Below are positions 17,354 through 25,587 of a DNA stretch of 64,000 nt, in pieces. The first letter of the stretch is position 1. Every line of letters starts with the position of its first letter. The notes below the pieces were generated by a model, which ran no database searches, was not told the origin of the DNA, and saw nothing but the letters and a program-made list of their open reading frames with translations. Origin of the DNA: Zunongwangia profunda SM-A87 (lineage in GTDB: Bacteria > Bacteroidota > Bacteroidia > Flavobacteriales > Flavobacteriaceae); NCBI RefSeq assembly GCF_000023465.1, contig NC_014041.1, forward strand, positions 4,269,501-4,333,500. Reading direction: 5' to 3'. The position numbers and the translations under genes are program-made.

Positions 17354-17642
17354 TTCTCTTGTCCTTATTCATTTGCTGTCTATCTTTCTCAGATATTTTT
17401 TTACCATCTCTTGCCGCCATAGCTAAGTTTTTTGAAGCCTTGTTTTCAGATTTCTCAATGGATATAACCTTAGCAGAAGATTTATTTCCAGAAATAATAT
17501 CTGCTATGTCAGGCCACCTTTTTGGAGTTACATACCCATCACTAAATTTTTTTTCAAATGCCTTAATTTCATCTGAATTTTTAGGTGTAGAATATCCGTG
17601 CTTTCTCAAGAGCTTTCCAATGTCTTTTTTATTAGATGTCAT
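17337..17642 (-). CDS. hypothetical protein of the sigma/ImmA operon, 101 aa
   Basis: A basic protein with an N-terminal segment KKDIGKLLRKHGYSTPKNSD, a WPDIADIISG core and a very lysine-rich C-terminus (KDRQQMNKDKRNAKKK). No family was recognised. It overlaps the ImmA-like gene and lies 11 bp after the sigma-like gene, so the three are one operon. It could be the target or regulator of the peptidase, which is inference. Confidence 0.6.
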   Translation of the reverse strand: MTSNKKDIGKLLRKHGYSTPKNSDEIKAFEKKFSDGYVTPKRWPDIADIISGNKSSAKVISIEKSENKASKNLAMAARDGKKISEKDRQQMNKDKRNAKKK

Positions 17643-17653
17643 TTTCTATAAGT

Positions 17654-18289
17654 TTAGAGTTTATCCTTCAACATACTCTCGATTTTCTTTTTTGACCTTG
17701 ATATGATTTGTCTGATGTTTTGCCAAGTAGTTTCAAAAGTCTTTTCCATTAGGATTATTTTTTCCTTTGTCATTCTTTTTTCATCATCATAAAGCAAAAA
17801 GTACATACGTACAATATCTGCTTTTTTACCAGAAAATTCGGCTAAACAATCATCTATCAAGTTACGTTTTTCTTCCAGCTCTTTATCCAACTGATTGAAT
17901 TCCTCTTCACTTACAAACCATTTCCACTCACTGTCTTCATCATCAATAATTGTTGATTCAGTCTCTCGAACAGATTTAATTTTCTTTAATTCCTCCATCA
18001 ACTTATAATGAGCAATAGTGGCTAAATACGCTTTAAAACCATCTTCTTGGGTGGAGTGTTTCTTTTTGTCATACTCCCAATCTAAAGGAGAATCCCATAT
18101 CTTAATAAATACTTCTGAGGTTACTGTTAATGCAAGTTCTTCTCTTTGCAGTGTGAATCCAATATGCTGGTACGTTACATTGTAAACAAATTTTCTGAAA
18201 TGCTCATATAATATTGATATTGATTTTTTGGCTTCAGAAGGAGAGTCTTCCTTCACAGCAATTTCTAATAATTGGGTTTCTATGTCCAT
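17654..18289 (-). CDS. sigma-70-like (ECF-type) factor divergent to CBASS
   Basis: With the ATG at 18289 the product has 211 residues. Region 2-like helices are present (ILYEHFRKFVYNVTYQHIGF, then VTSEVFIKIWDSPL, and the FKAYLATIAHYKLMEELKK segment). A region 4-like helix-turn-helix comes at the end (KEKIILMEKTFETTWQNIRQ). An ATG at 18340 would add 17 residues but would place the start inside a perfect inverted repeat, so I prefer 18289. An acidic insert links the two regions. It heads the operon with the basic protein and the ImmA-like gene. Confidence 0.7.
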   Translation of the reverse strand: MDIETQLLEIAVKEDSPSEAKKSISILYEHFRKFVYNVTYQHIGFTLQREELALTVTSEVFIKIWDSPLDWEYDKKKHSTQEDGFKAYLATIAHYKLMEELKKIKSVRETESTIIDDEDSEWKWFVSEEEFNQLDKELEEKRNLIDDCLAEFSGKKADIVRMYFLLYDDEKRMTKEKIILMEKTFETTWQNIRQIISRSKKKIESMLKDKL

Positions 18290-18316
18290 AAACACCTTCA
18301 ATATTATATGATAAGA

Positions 18317-18342
18317 GTGTGACAAAATTTTACGTGTCACAC
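18317..18342. promoter_or_regulatory. inverted repeat, candidate operator between divergent operons
   Basis: Perfect 8-base arms GTGTGACA (18317-18324) and TGTCACAC (18335-18342) with a 10-base AT-rich spacer. It lies between the sigma/ImmA-like operon (minus) and the small genes leading to CBASS (plus). This is the right place for a shared regulatory site. Its binding protein is unknown. Confidence 0.5.
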
Positions 18343-18433
18343 ATTGTTCATATAACTATATAAATCAAATTATTAATACGTTCATTAGGAGATCAAATAT
18401 ATAGAAAACTCCAAAGGACATAAAATTAAAATT

Positions 18434-18607
18434 ATGGCAACTAATCCACCAAAAGACAATTCCAGAAAAGGTGCTGTGAGAGACCGTTCACAGACCTACA
18501 ACCCAAAAACTGATTCTTGGGTAAAACGTGATTCAAACACGGGTAGGTTTATGGATGGAAAAACCTCAAGCAACAAACCTTTTAAAGGAGTAAGAAAAGA
18601 AAAGTAA
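18434..18607 (+). CDS. 57-aa basic protein leading the CBASS operon
   Basis: Too short for common ORF thresholds, but the frame is clean from ATG to TAA. It starts MATNPPKDNSRKGAVRDRSQ, contains YNPKTDSWVKRDSNTGRFMD and ends in FKGVRKEK. This pattern (GAV-x-x-RSQ, NP-x-T-x-x-W-x-KRD, GRFMD-x-K, FKGVRKE) is, from memory, a recurrent small protein next to nucleotidyltransferase-type defence genes in Bacteroidota. Its function is unknown. The charge and conserved tryptophan suggest a nucleic-acid or protein adaptor. Confidence 0.75.
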   Translation: MATNPPKDNSRKGAVRDRSQTYNPKTDSWVKRDSNTGRFMDGKTSSNKPFKGVRKEK

Positions 18608-18660
18608 GCTTATTCCCCAGAGCTTGATGTTGGGGTAGTGTTCAATTAAACAATTCTTTT

Positions 18661-18816
18661 ATGAATTCTATAAATTTTGCAGAAGGTAGGCTAAGTGTTT
18701 GCCATAAGAACAATTGTGTTAATGTTCGAGGCGATGTAGCTAAAGCTATAACCTTTGGACTTGCTACATTAATTGTCATTGGTAGTATAGCTAAAGTTCT
18801 TGAACAGCCCAACTAA
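18661..18816 (+). CDS. 51-aa small membrane protein in the CBASS leader region
   Basis: ATG to TAA, 51 codons. The first 26 residues are polar with two Cys (VCHKNNCV). They are followed by one hydrophobic helix (ITFGLATLIVIGSIAKVL, about residues 30-47), so a single-pass membrane protein is expected. It lies 53 bp after the 57-residue gene and 114 bp before the CD-NTase. No family recognised. Confidence 0.6.
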   Translation: MNSINFAEGRLSVCHKNNCVNVRGDVAKAITFGLATLIVIGSIAKVLEQPN

Positions 18817-18817
18817 G

Positions 18818-18857
18818 TAATTATGGTGGCTCTCATTAAAGTCAGCCACCATAATTA
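18818..18857 (+). terminator. strong hairpin between the tiny genes and the CD-NTase
   Basis: Perfect 14-base arms taattatggtggct / agccaccataatta with a 12-base loop begin 2 bp after the stop of the 51-residue gene. No T-run follows, so it is not a standard rho-independent terminator. It may be an attenuator or mRNA-processing element that separates expression of the leader genes from the CBASS core genes. Confidence 0.55.
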
Positions 18858-18930
18858 TAGCATCGCCATAGTCCACAAAGCAAATTGTCGTTGACAACAT
18901 CCCAAAGAAGACCATTTAAAATATAAAAAC

Positions 18931-20169
18931 ATGACTGAATCCTACAAAAAAGAAATTAATGAAATACTCGAAATTCTGGGTGAGAACTTGGATATTACAG
19001 AGAATCAATACAATGCAGCAGTAGAAAGCTACGAAGCGGTTGGTGATTGGCTATCTAAGGAAGGTTCCTTCCTTTTTCCTTACTCGCCAAGAATAATCCC
19101 TCAAGGATCTTTTATGCTCGGAACTATTATTAAGCCAATATGTGAAGATGACGACATTGATATCGACCTTGTGTGTAAACTAAACGGAAAGCCTGCCCAT
19201 TGGACCCAAAAGCATTTAAAAGAAGCTGTTGGTGATAGGCTTAAAGAGCATTCTGTGTATAAAAATATGCTGGAAAGTCAAGATGGTGGCCAAAGGTGCT
19301 GGACACTTGAATATTCAGACCAAGCAAATTATCATATGGATATTCTTCCATCCATTGCCGATAAGAATTTTACAGTCTTACTTAACGAAGCTTTCAATAA
19401 TCATCAACAATTGGATACAAACAAATTGGCCATCCGAATAACAGATAAAGAGAACATTTTCTACTCAATAATGACCGAGACTGAATGGTGGCTAAAAAGC
19501 AATCCTTTTGGGTATGCAAAATGGTTTTTTCAAAGAGCAATATACAGTTCAAAACGAATGTTTGCCCTGAGCGAATCCGTCGACCCAGTTCGTCCGTTTC
19601 AAAAGGAAAAAATGCCGTTACAGCGTGTAGTTCAACTTTTAAAAAGACACAGAGATATAATGTTTTCCTCAGATGAGTATGACAGTGAAAACAAACCTAT
19701 TTCTATTATCATAACTACTCTTGCGAGTAGAGCTTATGATAAAGGTGAAAATATTGCCGATGCTTACATAAACATTGTTAGTAGATTGCGGAGTTATATT
19801 GAAACAAAACTAAATCCTAAAACAGGTCAACAAGAAAGATGGGTAAGCAACCCAGTTAATGAAGCAGAAAATTTTGCTGATAAATGGGCATTAGTTGCTC
19901 AAAAAGAAGAATACTTTTATGCCTGGCTTGATAAATTGGAAGAGGATTTATCTGCGATTAAGTATGGTGAAAATAAGGGACTACATATTTTAAATGAATC
20001 ATTTTCGGCGCAGTACGGAAATCAGGTAGTAAAGAGAACTTTTGCTGAGTATGGCGAAAAAAATAGGATTCTACGTGAGAAAGGAAATAGAAAAATGGCA
20101 ATAGGTACTGGTCTTTTAGGCAGTGTTGGTAAGCCAATTCCTAATCATAATTTTGAAGGGAATATTTAA
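18931..20169 (+). CDS. cdnA: CBASS CD-NTase (SMODS nucleotidyltransferase)
   Basis: 412 residues. The polymerase-beta-like active site is intact: PQGSFMLGT with the G-S pair at residues 59-60, DDDIDIDLV with metal-binding aspartates at 75-79, and a third aspartate in NYHMDILPSI (137). The C-terminal tail ends GKPIPNHNFEGNI, a shape typical of CD-NTases modified at their C-terminus. On phage infection such enzymes make cyclic di- or trinucleotides that activate the effector. The nucleotide made cannot be predicted from sequence alone. The E2-like gene follows after 2 bp. Confidence 0.9.
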   Translation: MTESYKKEINEILEILGENLDITENQYNAAVESYEAVGDWLSKEGSFLFPYSPRIIPQGSFMLGTIIKPICEDDDIDIDLVCKLNGKPAHWTQKHLKEAVGDRLKEHSVYKNMLESQDGGQRCWTLEYSDQANYHMDILPSIADKNFTVLLNEAFNNHQQLDTNKLAIRITDKENIFYSIMTETEWWLKSNPFGYAKWFFQRAIYSSKRMFALSESVDPVRPFQKEKMPLQRVVQLLKRHRDIMFSSDEYDSENKPISIIITTLASRAYDKGENIADAYINIVSRLRSYIETKLNPKTGQQERWVSNPVNEAENFADKWALVAQKEEYFYAWLDKLEEDLSAIKYGENKGLHILNESFSAQYGNQVVKRTFAEYGEKNRILREKGNRKMAIGTGLLGSVGKPIPNHNFEGNI

Positions 20170-20171
20170 AG

Positions 20172-20654
20172 ATGAGAAGTCAATATTTTAAAACCAATAG
20201 CAAGAGAAAGCTTAAAGGGATACTTTCTTCAGAACAGCTAAAAAAGATTAAAATAGATTTCCCAGATTCACAATTGGTCAAAAATTCTTGGGACAGCTTT
20301 CAAATCATAATAGAGATTCAACCTACGGCTATTAGCGAAAAGTACCAAATTCTCGTTAACTACGAAAAGAATAGGTCTATTAGAGTGTTTGTGATTGAGA
20401 AGGATTTAAAAATTGCTTCAAACAGAACCAAGCTACCTCACGTCTATAATAGTAAACAACAACAGTTGTGTTTGTTTTCCCCCAGTAAAAAAGAGTGGAA
20501 TGGATTTACTTATATTGTGGATACGGTAATTCCTTGGGCAAGTGAATGGCTTTATTATTACGAATTATGGCTACCAGAAGGGCAATGGTATGGTGGTGGT
20601 CATAATGAATACCCTAATGAAGATTATACAAACATTATAAGAGATGAAAAATAA
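20172..20654 (+). CDS. E2-like CBASS protein (type II short)
   Basis: 160 residues. A ubiquitin-conjugating-enzyme-like core shows as RTKLPHVYNSKQQQLCLF, where His90 and Cys100 match the HPN-x-x-x-Cys pattern of E2 proteins. Then come KEWNGFTYIVDTVIPWASEW and a conserved LYYYELWLPEGQWYGGG tail. In type II short CBASS an E2 protein without E1 or JAB partner acts on the CD-NTase C-terminus. No E1 or JAB gene is present here, which fits that class. It overlaps the phospholipase start by 11 bp. Confidence 0.78.
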   Translation: MRSQYFKTNSKRKLKGILSSEQLKKIKIDFPDSQLVKNSWDSFQIIIEIQPTAISEKYQILVNYEKNRSIRVFVIEKDLKIASNRTKLPHVYNSKQQQLCLFSPSKKEWNGFTYIVDTVIPWASEWLYYYELWLPEGQWYGGGHNEYPNEDYTNIIRDEK

Positions 20655-21669
20655 AAAGTTTAAAATACTTTCCATAGATGGTGGTGGAGTAAAGGGTGTA
20701 TTTCCAGCAATGTTCTTAATGCTACTTGAGGATGAACTAAAAAATCGCTCGGATGGTAAATTCCAGATTTATCAGCATTTTGATTTGATTACAGGGACTT
20801 CGACTGGTGGAATTATAGCAATTGCGTTAGCACTTGGCATTCCCGCTAAGGAAATTTATAATCTTTATTTAGATAATGCCAAAGGGATATTTGGCAAAAA
20901 GAAGTCTTTCTGGTTTGGACAAATTCGTAATTCTGCACACGAAAGAGAATTTTTAGAAAAGTTGGTGCGCAATAAATTTAAGGAAATAAATGATGGCGTA
21001 GAACCAAGGCTTGATGATTGTAAAACAGATGTTTGCATCCCCATATACGATTTGATCCAGGGCAATCCAAGTGTTCTCAAAACAAAATACCATCCCGCAT
21101 TTGAGCGAGACTACCATATTCCTGCATACCAGGCTGCAATGGCAACATCTGCCGCACCCACCTATTTTAATCCTTACACATCCGAATATGTAGATTTGAA
21201 AGGGACAAAGAGAATTTTCTCAAACAAAGTAGATGGCGGTGTGATGGCAAATAATCCAACTTTGGTAGCTTTCTTAGAAGCAATTAAAGCTTTTAAAGTT
21301 GAAATGTCTCAATTGGAAATACTGTCGTTAGGTACTGGTCATAAAAAATTTACTGATGGTAATTCTCGGAAAAGATGGGGGCTTTACTACTGGATGAGAA
21401 AAGACAAACGTCAACGGCTAATAGATTTATTTATGCAAAGTCAATCACAACTCGTTGCAAATTATATCAGTCTTTTATATCAAGGAATCGATAAGTCGGA
21501 AAAGGATAATCCTAATTTTATTTACGATCGAATAGATGTTTTGCTCAACGAAGATAATTTTATTGATATGGATGAGAGTGACCCAACAAAAATTAAAAAT
21601 TTTGCCGAATTAGCTTCAATTGCATTTCAGCATAATAGAAGTTCAATCTTGCAAAAACATTTTTACTAA
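20644..21669 (+). CDS. capV: patatin-like phospholipase, CBASS effector (CapV-like)
   Basis: 341 residues with the complete patatin catalytic set: oxyanion glycines SIDGGGVKG (residues 11-19), the nucleophile elbow GTSTGG (about 50-55, Ser in the middle) and the catalytic Asp in VDGGVMANNP (about 197-206). CapV-type effectors are switched on by cyclic dinucleotides and degrade the inner membrane. It is the last gene of the CBASS operon, and its start overlaps the E2-like gene. Confidence 0.92.
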   Translation: MKNKKFKILSIDGGGVKGVFPAMFLMLLEDELKNRSDGKFQIYQHFDLITGTSTGGIIAIALALGIPAKEIYNLYLDNAKGIFGKKKSFWFGQIRNSAHEREFLEKLVRNKFKEINDGVEPRLDDCKTDVCIPIYDLIQGNPSVLKTKYHPAFERDYHIPAYQAAMATSAAPTYFNPYTSEYVDLKGTKRIFSNKVDGGVMANNPTLVAFLEAIKAFKVEMSQLEILSLGTGHKKFTDGNSRKRWGLYYWMRKDKRQRLIDLFMQSQSQLVANYISLLYQGIDKSEKDNPNFIYDRIDVLLNEDNFIDMDESDPTKIKNFAELASIAFQHNRSSILQKHFY

Positions 21670-21688
21670 TAATAAACCTCACAACTAA

Positions 21689-21778
21689 TCACTTTTTGCG
21701 GTAAATCAAGAATTCTGCAATAAGCTGTTTAAATATCTTTTTAGTTGTTTTAAAAACTTCTTTAAATAATTTCTTCAT
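21689..21778 (-). CDS. 29-aa basic amphipathic peptide (possible)
   Basis: ATG to TGA frame encoding MKKLFKEVFKTTKKIFKQLI plus nine residues. It would be a cationic amphipathic helix, and it lies just downstream (same strand) of a decayed amidase gene. It may be the small gene that often follows such amidases in conjugative elements, or chance in AT-rich DNA. Confidence 0.3.
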   Translation of the reverse strand: MKKLFKEVFKTTKKIFKQLIAEFLIYRKK

Positions 21779-21860
21779 TGTACATTTTTTAGAGTAGTTA
21801 ATAAGATTAGACTAATATGCTTCGGATGTGCTTGGATAAAAGAATTTTCATCCCGATTGC

Positions 21861-22315
21861 TCATAAGGCCCAATTCCAAGGAGCACCAACTGTTTCCTGA
21901 AACACTTGAAAATTAAAAAACTTCACACCCCTACTTTCAAAGCCTAAATGCTTTCTAATTTGGTTTTGTAATTGATAGACAAACCAAGTAGACTCATTTG
22001 AATTTCTAGATTCGTATTTTTCAACATACACCTAAATCCCTCTTGCAGTGGGATTATGAGAATGATTGCAGTGCAAAGAAATAAACAAATCAGCATTCAG
22101 TGCCTTTGCCAGTTTAGTACAATCGGATAAGGAAATAAGCGTATCGCTATACCGGATCAAATAAATATCCACTGGTTTTTATGACTTTTCGTTGAGCCTT
22201 AAAGCTCCAAGGTTATATCCAGTACCACATCTGTTTATTTAATGCGATTTATTCCGATGGCACCAGATTCTTTTCCCCTGTGTCCAACATCAATAACAAT
22301 TCGTTTTCTGGTTGC
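21861..22315 (-). pseudogene. decayed N-acetylmuramoyl-L-alanine amidase
   Basis: Reading on the minus strand through several breaks gives KRIVIDVGHRGKESGAIGIN, then LSDCTKLAKALNADLFISLH, CNHSHNPTARGI, an in-frame stop, VYVEKYESRNSNESTWFVYQ and the end GAPWNWAL. This is an Amidase_3 domain in order, with at least one in-frame stop and one frameshift. Such amidases are regular members of Bacteroidota conjugation regions, where they help open the wall. Here the gene is dead. The rest of 21670-22578 contains no other gene. Confidence 0.75.
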
Positions 22316-22434
22316 CGGTTCTTGTCAAAATTGATGCACATATTCAGGAACAAAATCACAAAATTGATGTTTTTGTCCCCTCCTCCCCTTTCCACATTTC
22401 AAGTTATCAACACCCCATTTTCAAAATTTCATAG

Positions 22435-22450
22435 CATTTAGTGCTAAATG
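22435..22450. promoter_or_regulatory. palindrome upstream of the tra operon
   Basis: CATTTAG-TG-CTAAATG: 7-base perfect arms with a 2-base centre, about 130 bp upstream of the first tra gene. The form suits a dimeric repressor site. The regulator is unknown. Confidence 0.4.
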
Positions 22451-22540
22451 AAACCATTGAAAATCAACTAACTACAAATAATATTTTATCCACAATTTAT
22501 TGATTTTCAATAATTTAAGTCATTAAATTTCTAATTTTCT

Positions 22541-22581
22541 CATAACGAAATCGAATCAAAAATTTAAAATTTTCCGTTATG
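22541..22581 (+). promoter_or_regulatory. inverted repeat enclosing the traE start codon
   Basis: cataacg (22541-22547) pairs with cgttatg (22575-22581), and the second arm contains the ATG of the first tra gene. A stem in the mRNA would sequester the start codon, so translational control of the conjugation operon is possible. Confidence 0.35.
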
Positions 22582-22866
22582 AAAAAATCAATCTTCCTGG
22601 CAACTTTTTTATCGTTGCTTTCCACTTCACTTTTTGCGCAAATCGGCGGGATCGAAGATTCTGTGGCTGATATTTCCGATACTATAAGGAATATATTTCC
22701 AATTATACTTGGAATCATCTTTTTGGTCGGCTTTCTTTTTAATGCCGGCCACTTCTTTGGGGAAAACTCCGATCTCAAAAAGGGAATTACCCGCGTCCTG
22801 GTCTTTGTACTTATAGCAGGAGCCGTGGTAGGCATCTTCACTTATTTGATCAGCATTGTAGTTTAA
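22579..22866 (+). CDS. traE: conjugation protein TraE (DUF4134)
   Basis: 95 residues. A signal peptide (to about residue 21, LFAQ) and two hydrophobic helices (FPIILGIIFLVGFLF and VLVFVLIAGAVVGIFTYLI) form the DUF4134 pattern, which resembles VirB2-type pilins. It is the first gene of the mating-pore operon and is followed by TraF after 18 bp. Confidence 0.85.
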   Translation: MKKSIFLATFLSLLSTSLFAQIGGIEDSVADISDTIRNIFPIILGIIFLVGFLFNAGHFFGENSDLKKGITRVLVFVLIAGAVVGIFTYLISIVV

Positions 22867-22884
22867 TTCTTAAAAGGTAAAATC

Positions 22885-23169
22885 ATGAAGAAGTATGAAC
22901 CTTATAGGAACATTCGGAAGGGTGCCGTCATCTTTGGGCTTTCCCTTCCCCTATTTGCACTAATGATGCTTTCAATTATCGCTTCCCTGTTGGTCATCAT
23001 TTTTTCCTTCAGCCTGGGTATGATTATCAGCGCTATGCTCTTTAATGCATTCTTGTATATCGGGTTAAACCGTACCAGCAGGCTCCTAGAATTTATGCAG
23101 ATGACAGGGGCATTTCCGAAAATGATTAGTAACAAAAAAGATTCTGGTATCGATTATGAAAAAAATTAA
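22885..23169 (+). CDS. traF: conjugation protein TraF (DUF4133)
   Basis: 94 residues with a polar N-terminus (YEPYRNIRKGAVIFGLSLP), two adjacent membrane helices and a short cytoplasmic tail. This is the DUF4133 layout, equivalent to VirB3. Its end overlaps the start of the VirB4-like ATPase gene by 14 bp, the usual VirB3-VirB4 coupling. Confidence 0.85.
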   Translation: MKKYEPYRNIRKGAVIFGLSLPLFALMMLSIIASLLVIIFSFSLGMIISAMLFNAFLYIGLNRTSRLLEFMQMTGAFPKMISNKKDSGIDYEKN

Positions 23170-25558
23170 GCTTTCCTCCCACTGGCCAATTGCCGATATC
23201 CGAGACAATATCGTTTTTTCCGGTAATGGTAACGTTGTGATATGTTATCAGCTGGACCTCCCTGAAATCTATTCCCTCTCAGAGAAAGATTTTGAAGACC
23301 TGCACGCCACCTGGTTCCAGGCGCTTAAATCCCTACCGGTGGGTACAGTAGTGCACAAGCAGGATATTTATGAGAAAAAAGCATTCACTGCAACTGCACT
23401 TCCAAACAAAACCTTTTTGGAAAAGGCCACCCGGGATCATTTTAAAGATAGAGAGTTTATGGAACACCGCTCCTTATTATTCTTCACCCTGACCAGGAAC
23501 AAAGCGTTAAACAACTCCAAATACGTAAACCCTTTTCGAAAAGTCTCCAGAGGCATCATCAGGGAACTTGATGCGAACCTGCAAAGTTTTATCAGCTCGG
23601 TAAGTGATTGTGTTTCCTTTATAGCAAACAGCCGAAAGATTTACATACAAGCATTAAAACCAGAAGAAATCACCAATCTCACTACCGAATATTTTAATGG
23701 TTTCAATGAGGGTTTCGATACCGATATCCTACTCGAAAAACAACATATTCAAACTGGGGATAATTATTTTGATGCCTTAGCTATCAATAGCGAGCTGTGC
23801 TTTGGCGAAAGGGTACAGTCGAGCAAGACCAATGAGAAATTCACATCCGATGATTTTGTATTTCACCAGGGGTTTATTGATGGGCTGGGGCTTCATTTAA
23901 AGGAAAACCATATAGTCAACCAGATCCTCTACCTAGATGATAAACACAAGTGGCGCAAGCTACTGGATAAAAAAGTAGAAGAACTTAGCAAAAGTTCCAA
24001 CTTTGGATCACAAAACAAAGTCGTTCTAGGAAAGATTCAGGAAATCCTGGAAAAAATTAATAGCGATGATAACGCACGGATTATCCGGGGCCATCTTAAT
24101 GTCATCTTTTGGGATCGGAATCCTCGTAATTTGGAAGGCATTGCCTCTAAAATTAAGGCGGAGTTTAAGGAACTGGATATTACCCCTTACGCTCCGCGGG
24201 GCGAAGAACGAAAGAATTACCTGCTGAACAGCTACTGCTGCTTCTCTTCCAATTTTTCCGATGAAGATCTTTATGTGACCGATTTAAAACATGCCTTGTG
24301 CCTATTTATCAATAACACCAATTACAAATCGGACCCTACCGGTATCATTTTTAATGACCGCGAGCATAACATTCCTGTGCTAAAAGATGTTTGGGATGAG
24401 GGAAAGAAACGCATTAAGGCGCGGAACTTTGCCATCTTCGCCCCTACCGGGGAAGGGAAATCCTTTTTGGCCAATAACATCCTGCGCCAGTATTTTGAAA
24501 ACGGAGTACGGCTGGTGATTATCGATCTTGGAGGTTCTTATACCAAGTTCGCTAAACTCTATCCTGATAAGTACACTGTATTGCGCTACGAGAGCGGAAA
24601 GAGTTTAGGGATCAATCCTTTCTACATATCCAATCCCAATGATGTAAACCCGGAGCGGTTGGAGGATCTTTTAGTGTTCCTATTAGAACTCATTGCTGCA
24701 GATGATAAAGTTACCAAAGCACAATCCGTAGCCATTAAAAAGATCCTCCGTTACTATTACAAAAACACCACGGAAAACCATTCCCTAGATAGTTTTTACC
24801 GTTTTATCGAGCAGCGAAAAGATGAGCTGCTGGAATCCCTTAAAATCCATCCCGACTACTTCAATGTTATTAACTTTTTGCATGTGCTCTCGGAGTATGT
24901 CGGCGATGGTCTATACAGCTTCTTATTTGAAGTTAGCGAAGATCAAACTTACAAGATCGAAGATAAGCGGCTGATTGTTTTTGAACTCGATGAAGTTAAG
25001 GACAATAAAGAGATCCTCTCGGTGATGCTCAAACTAATCAAGTCGGCGATCCAGCGTACGATCTGGAAAAACAGGGCAGAAAAGGGAATCATCCTTTTTG
25101 ATGAATTCGCCAAGCAACTCAAGTTTGACAATGTCCTTGAAAGCGTTGAATTCTACTACCAGGCCATCCGTAAACAGAACGGTGCCATTGGAATTATTTT
25201 ACAATCCATAAATCAGCTTCCTAATAATGCGACTTCCTCAAGCATCCTGGAAAACACCCAGGTGATCTACAGCCTGAATAATGAAAAAGGTTATGAAGAA
25301 CTGGCCAGGCGCTTGAGCCTGTCCAGCCACGATCTCAACCAGTTGAAATCGATCAGGAATAATTTGACCGGCAAGTGCAAGTACACCGAGATCTTCATTA
25401 AGATAGGCAAGGAAAGCAACATTTTCCGCCTGGAAGTACCACCCGAAGTCTATGCCGCCTATCTCACCGACGGCACCGAAAACGAGGTCATAATGGCCAT
25501 TTATAATGAGACCAAAAATATGGAAAAGGCTATAGAGGAATTCATCAGGAAGGCCTAA
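23156..25558 (+). CDS. traG: conjugation ATPase TraG (VirB4-like)
   Basis: 800 residues, the normal size. The ATPase core holds Walker A APTGEGKSFL (about residues 430-439), followed by LVIIDLGGSYTKF, and Walker B IILFDEFAKQL (about 644-654). An RQNGAIGIILQSINQLP stretch follows. It energises pilus assembly and DNA transfer at the inner membrane and is the central gene of the operon. Confidence 0.95.
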   Translation: MKKIKLSSHWPIADIRDNIVFSGNGNVVICYQLDLPEIYSLSEKDFEDLHATWFQALKSLPVGTVVHKQDIYEKKAFTATALPNKTFLEKATRDHFKDREFMEHRSLLFFTLTRNKALNNSKYVNPFRKVSRGIIRELDANLQSFISSVSDCVSFIANSRKIYIQALKPEEITNLTTEYFNGFNEGFDTDILLEKQHIQTGDNYFDALAINSELCFGERVQSSKTNEKFTSDDFVFHQGFIDGLGLHLKENHIVNQILYLDDKHKWRKLLDKKVEELSKSSNFGSQNKVVLGKIQEILEKINSDDNARIIRGHLNVIFWDRNPRNLEGIASKIKAEFKELDITPYAPRGEERKNYLLNSYCCFSSNFSDEDLYVTDLKHALCLFINNTNYKSDPTGIIFNDREHNIPVLKDVWDEGKKRIKARNFAIFAPTGEGKSFLANNILRQYFENGVRLVIIDLGGSYTKFAKLYPDKYTVLRYESGKSLGINPFYISNPNDVNPERLEDLLVFLLELIAADDKVTKAQSVAIKKILRYYYKNTTENHSLDSFYRFIEQRKDELLESLKIHPDYFNVINFLHVLSEYVGDGLYSFLFEVSEDQTYKIEDKRLIVFELDEVKDNKEILSVMLKLIKSAIQRTIWKNRAEKGIILFDEFAKQLKFDNVLESVEFYYQAIRKQNGAIGIILQSINQLPNNATSSSILENTQVIYSLNNEKGYEELARRLSLSSHDLNQLKSIRNNLTGKCKYTEIFIKIGKESNIFRLEVPPEVYAAYLTDGTENEVIMAIYNETKNMEKAIEEFIRKA

Positions 25559-25587
25559 ATGCTCATTAACAATTAAAACAATTCGAT

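Noticed and set aside
18290..18340. 17-residue N-terminal extension of the sigma-like protein
   Set aside because: The extension overlaps the perfect inverted repeat and adds no recognised sigma region.
18818..18857. Standard rho-independent terminator
   Set aside because: The stem is strong but no T-run follows; kept as an attenuator-like hairpin only.
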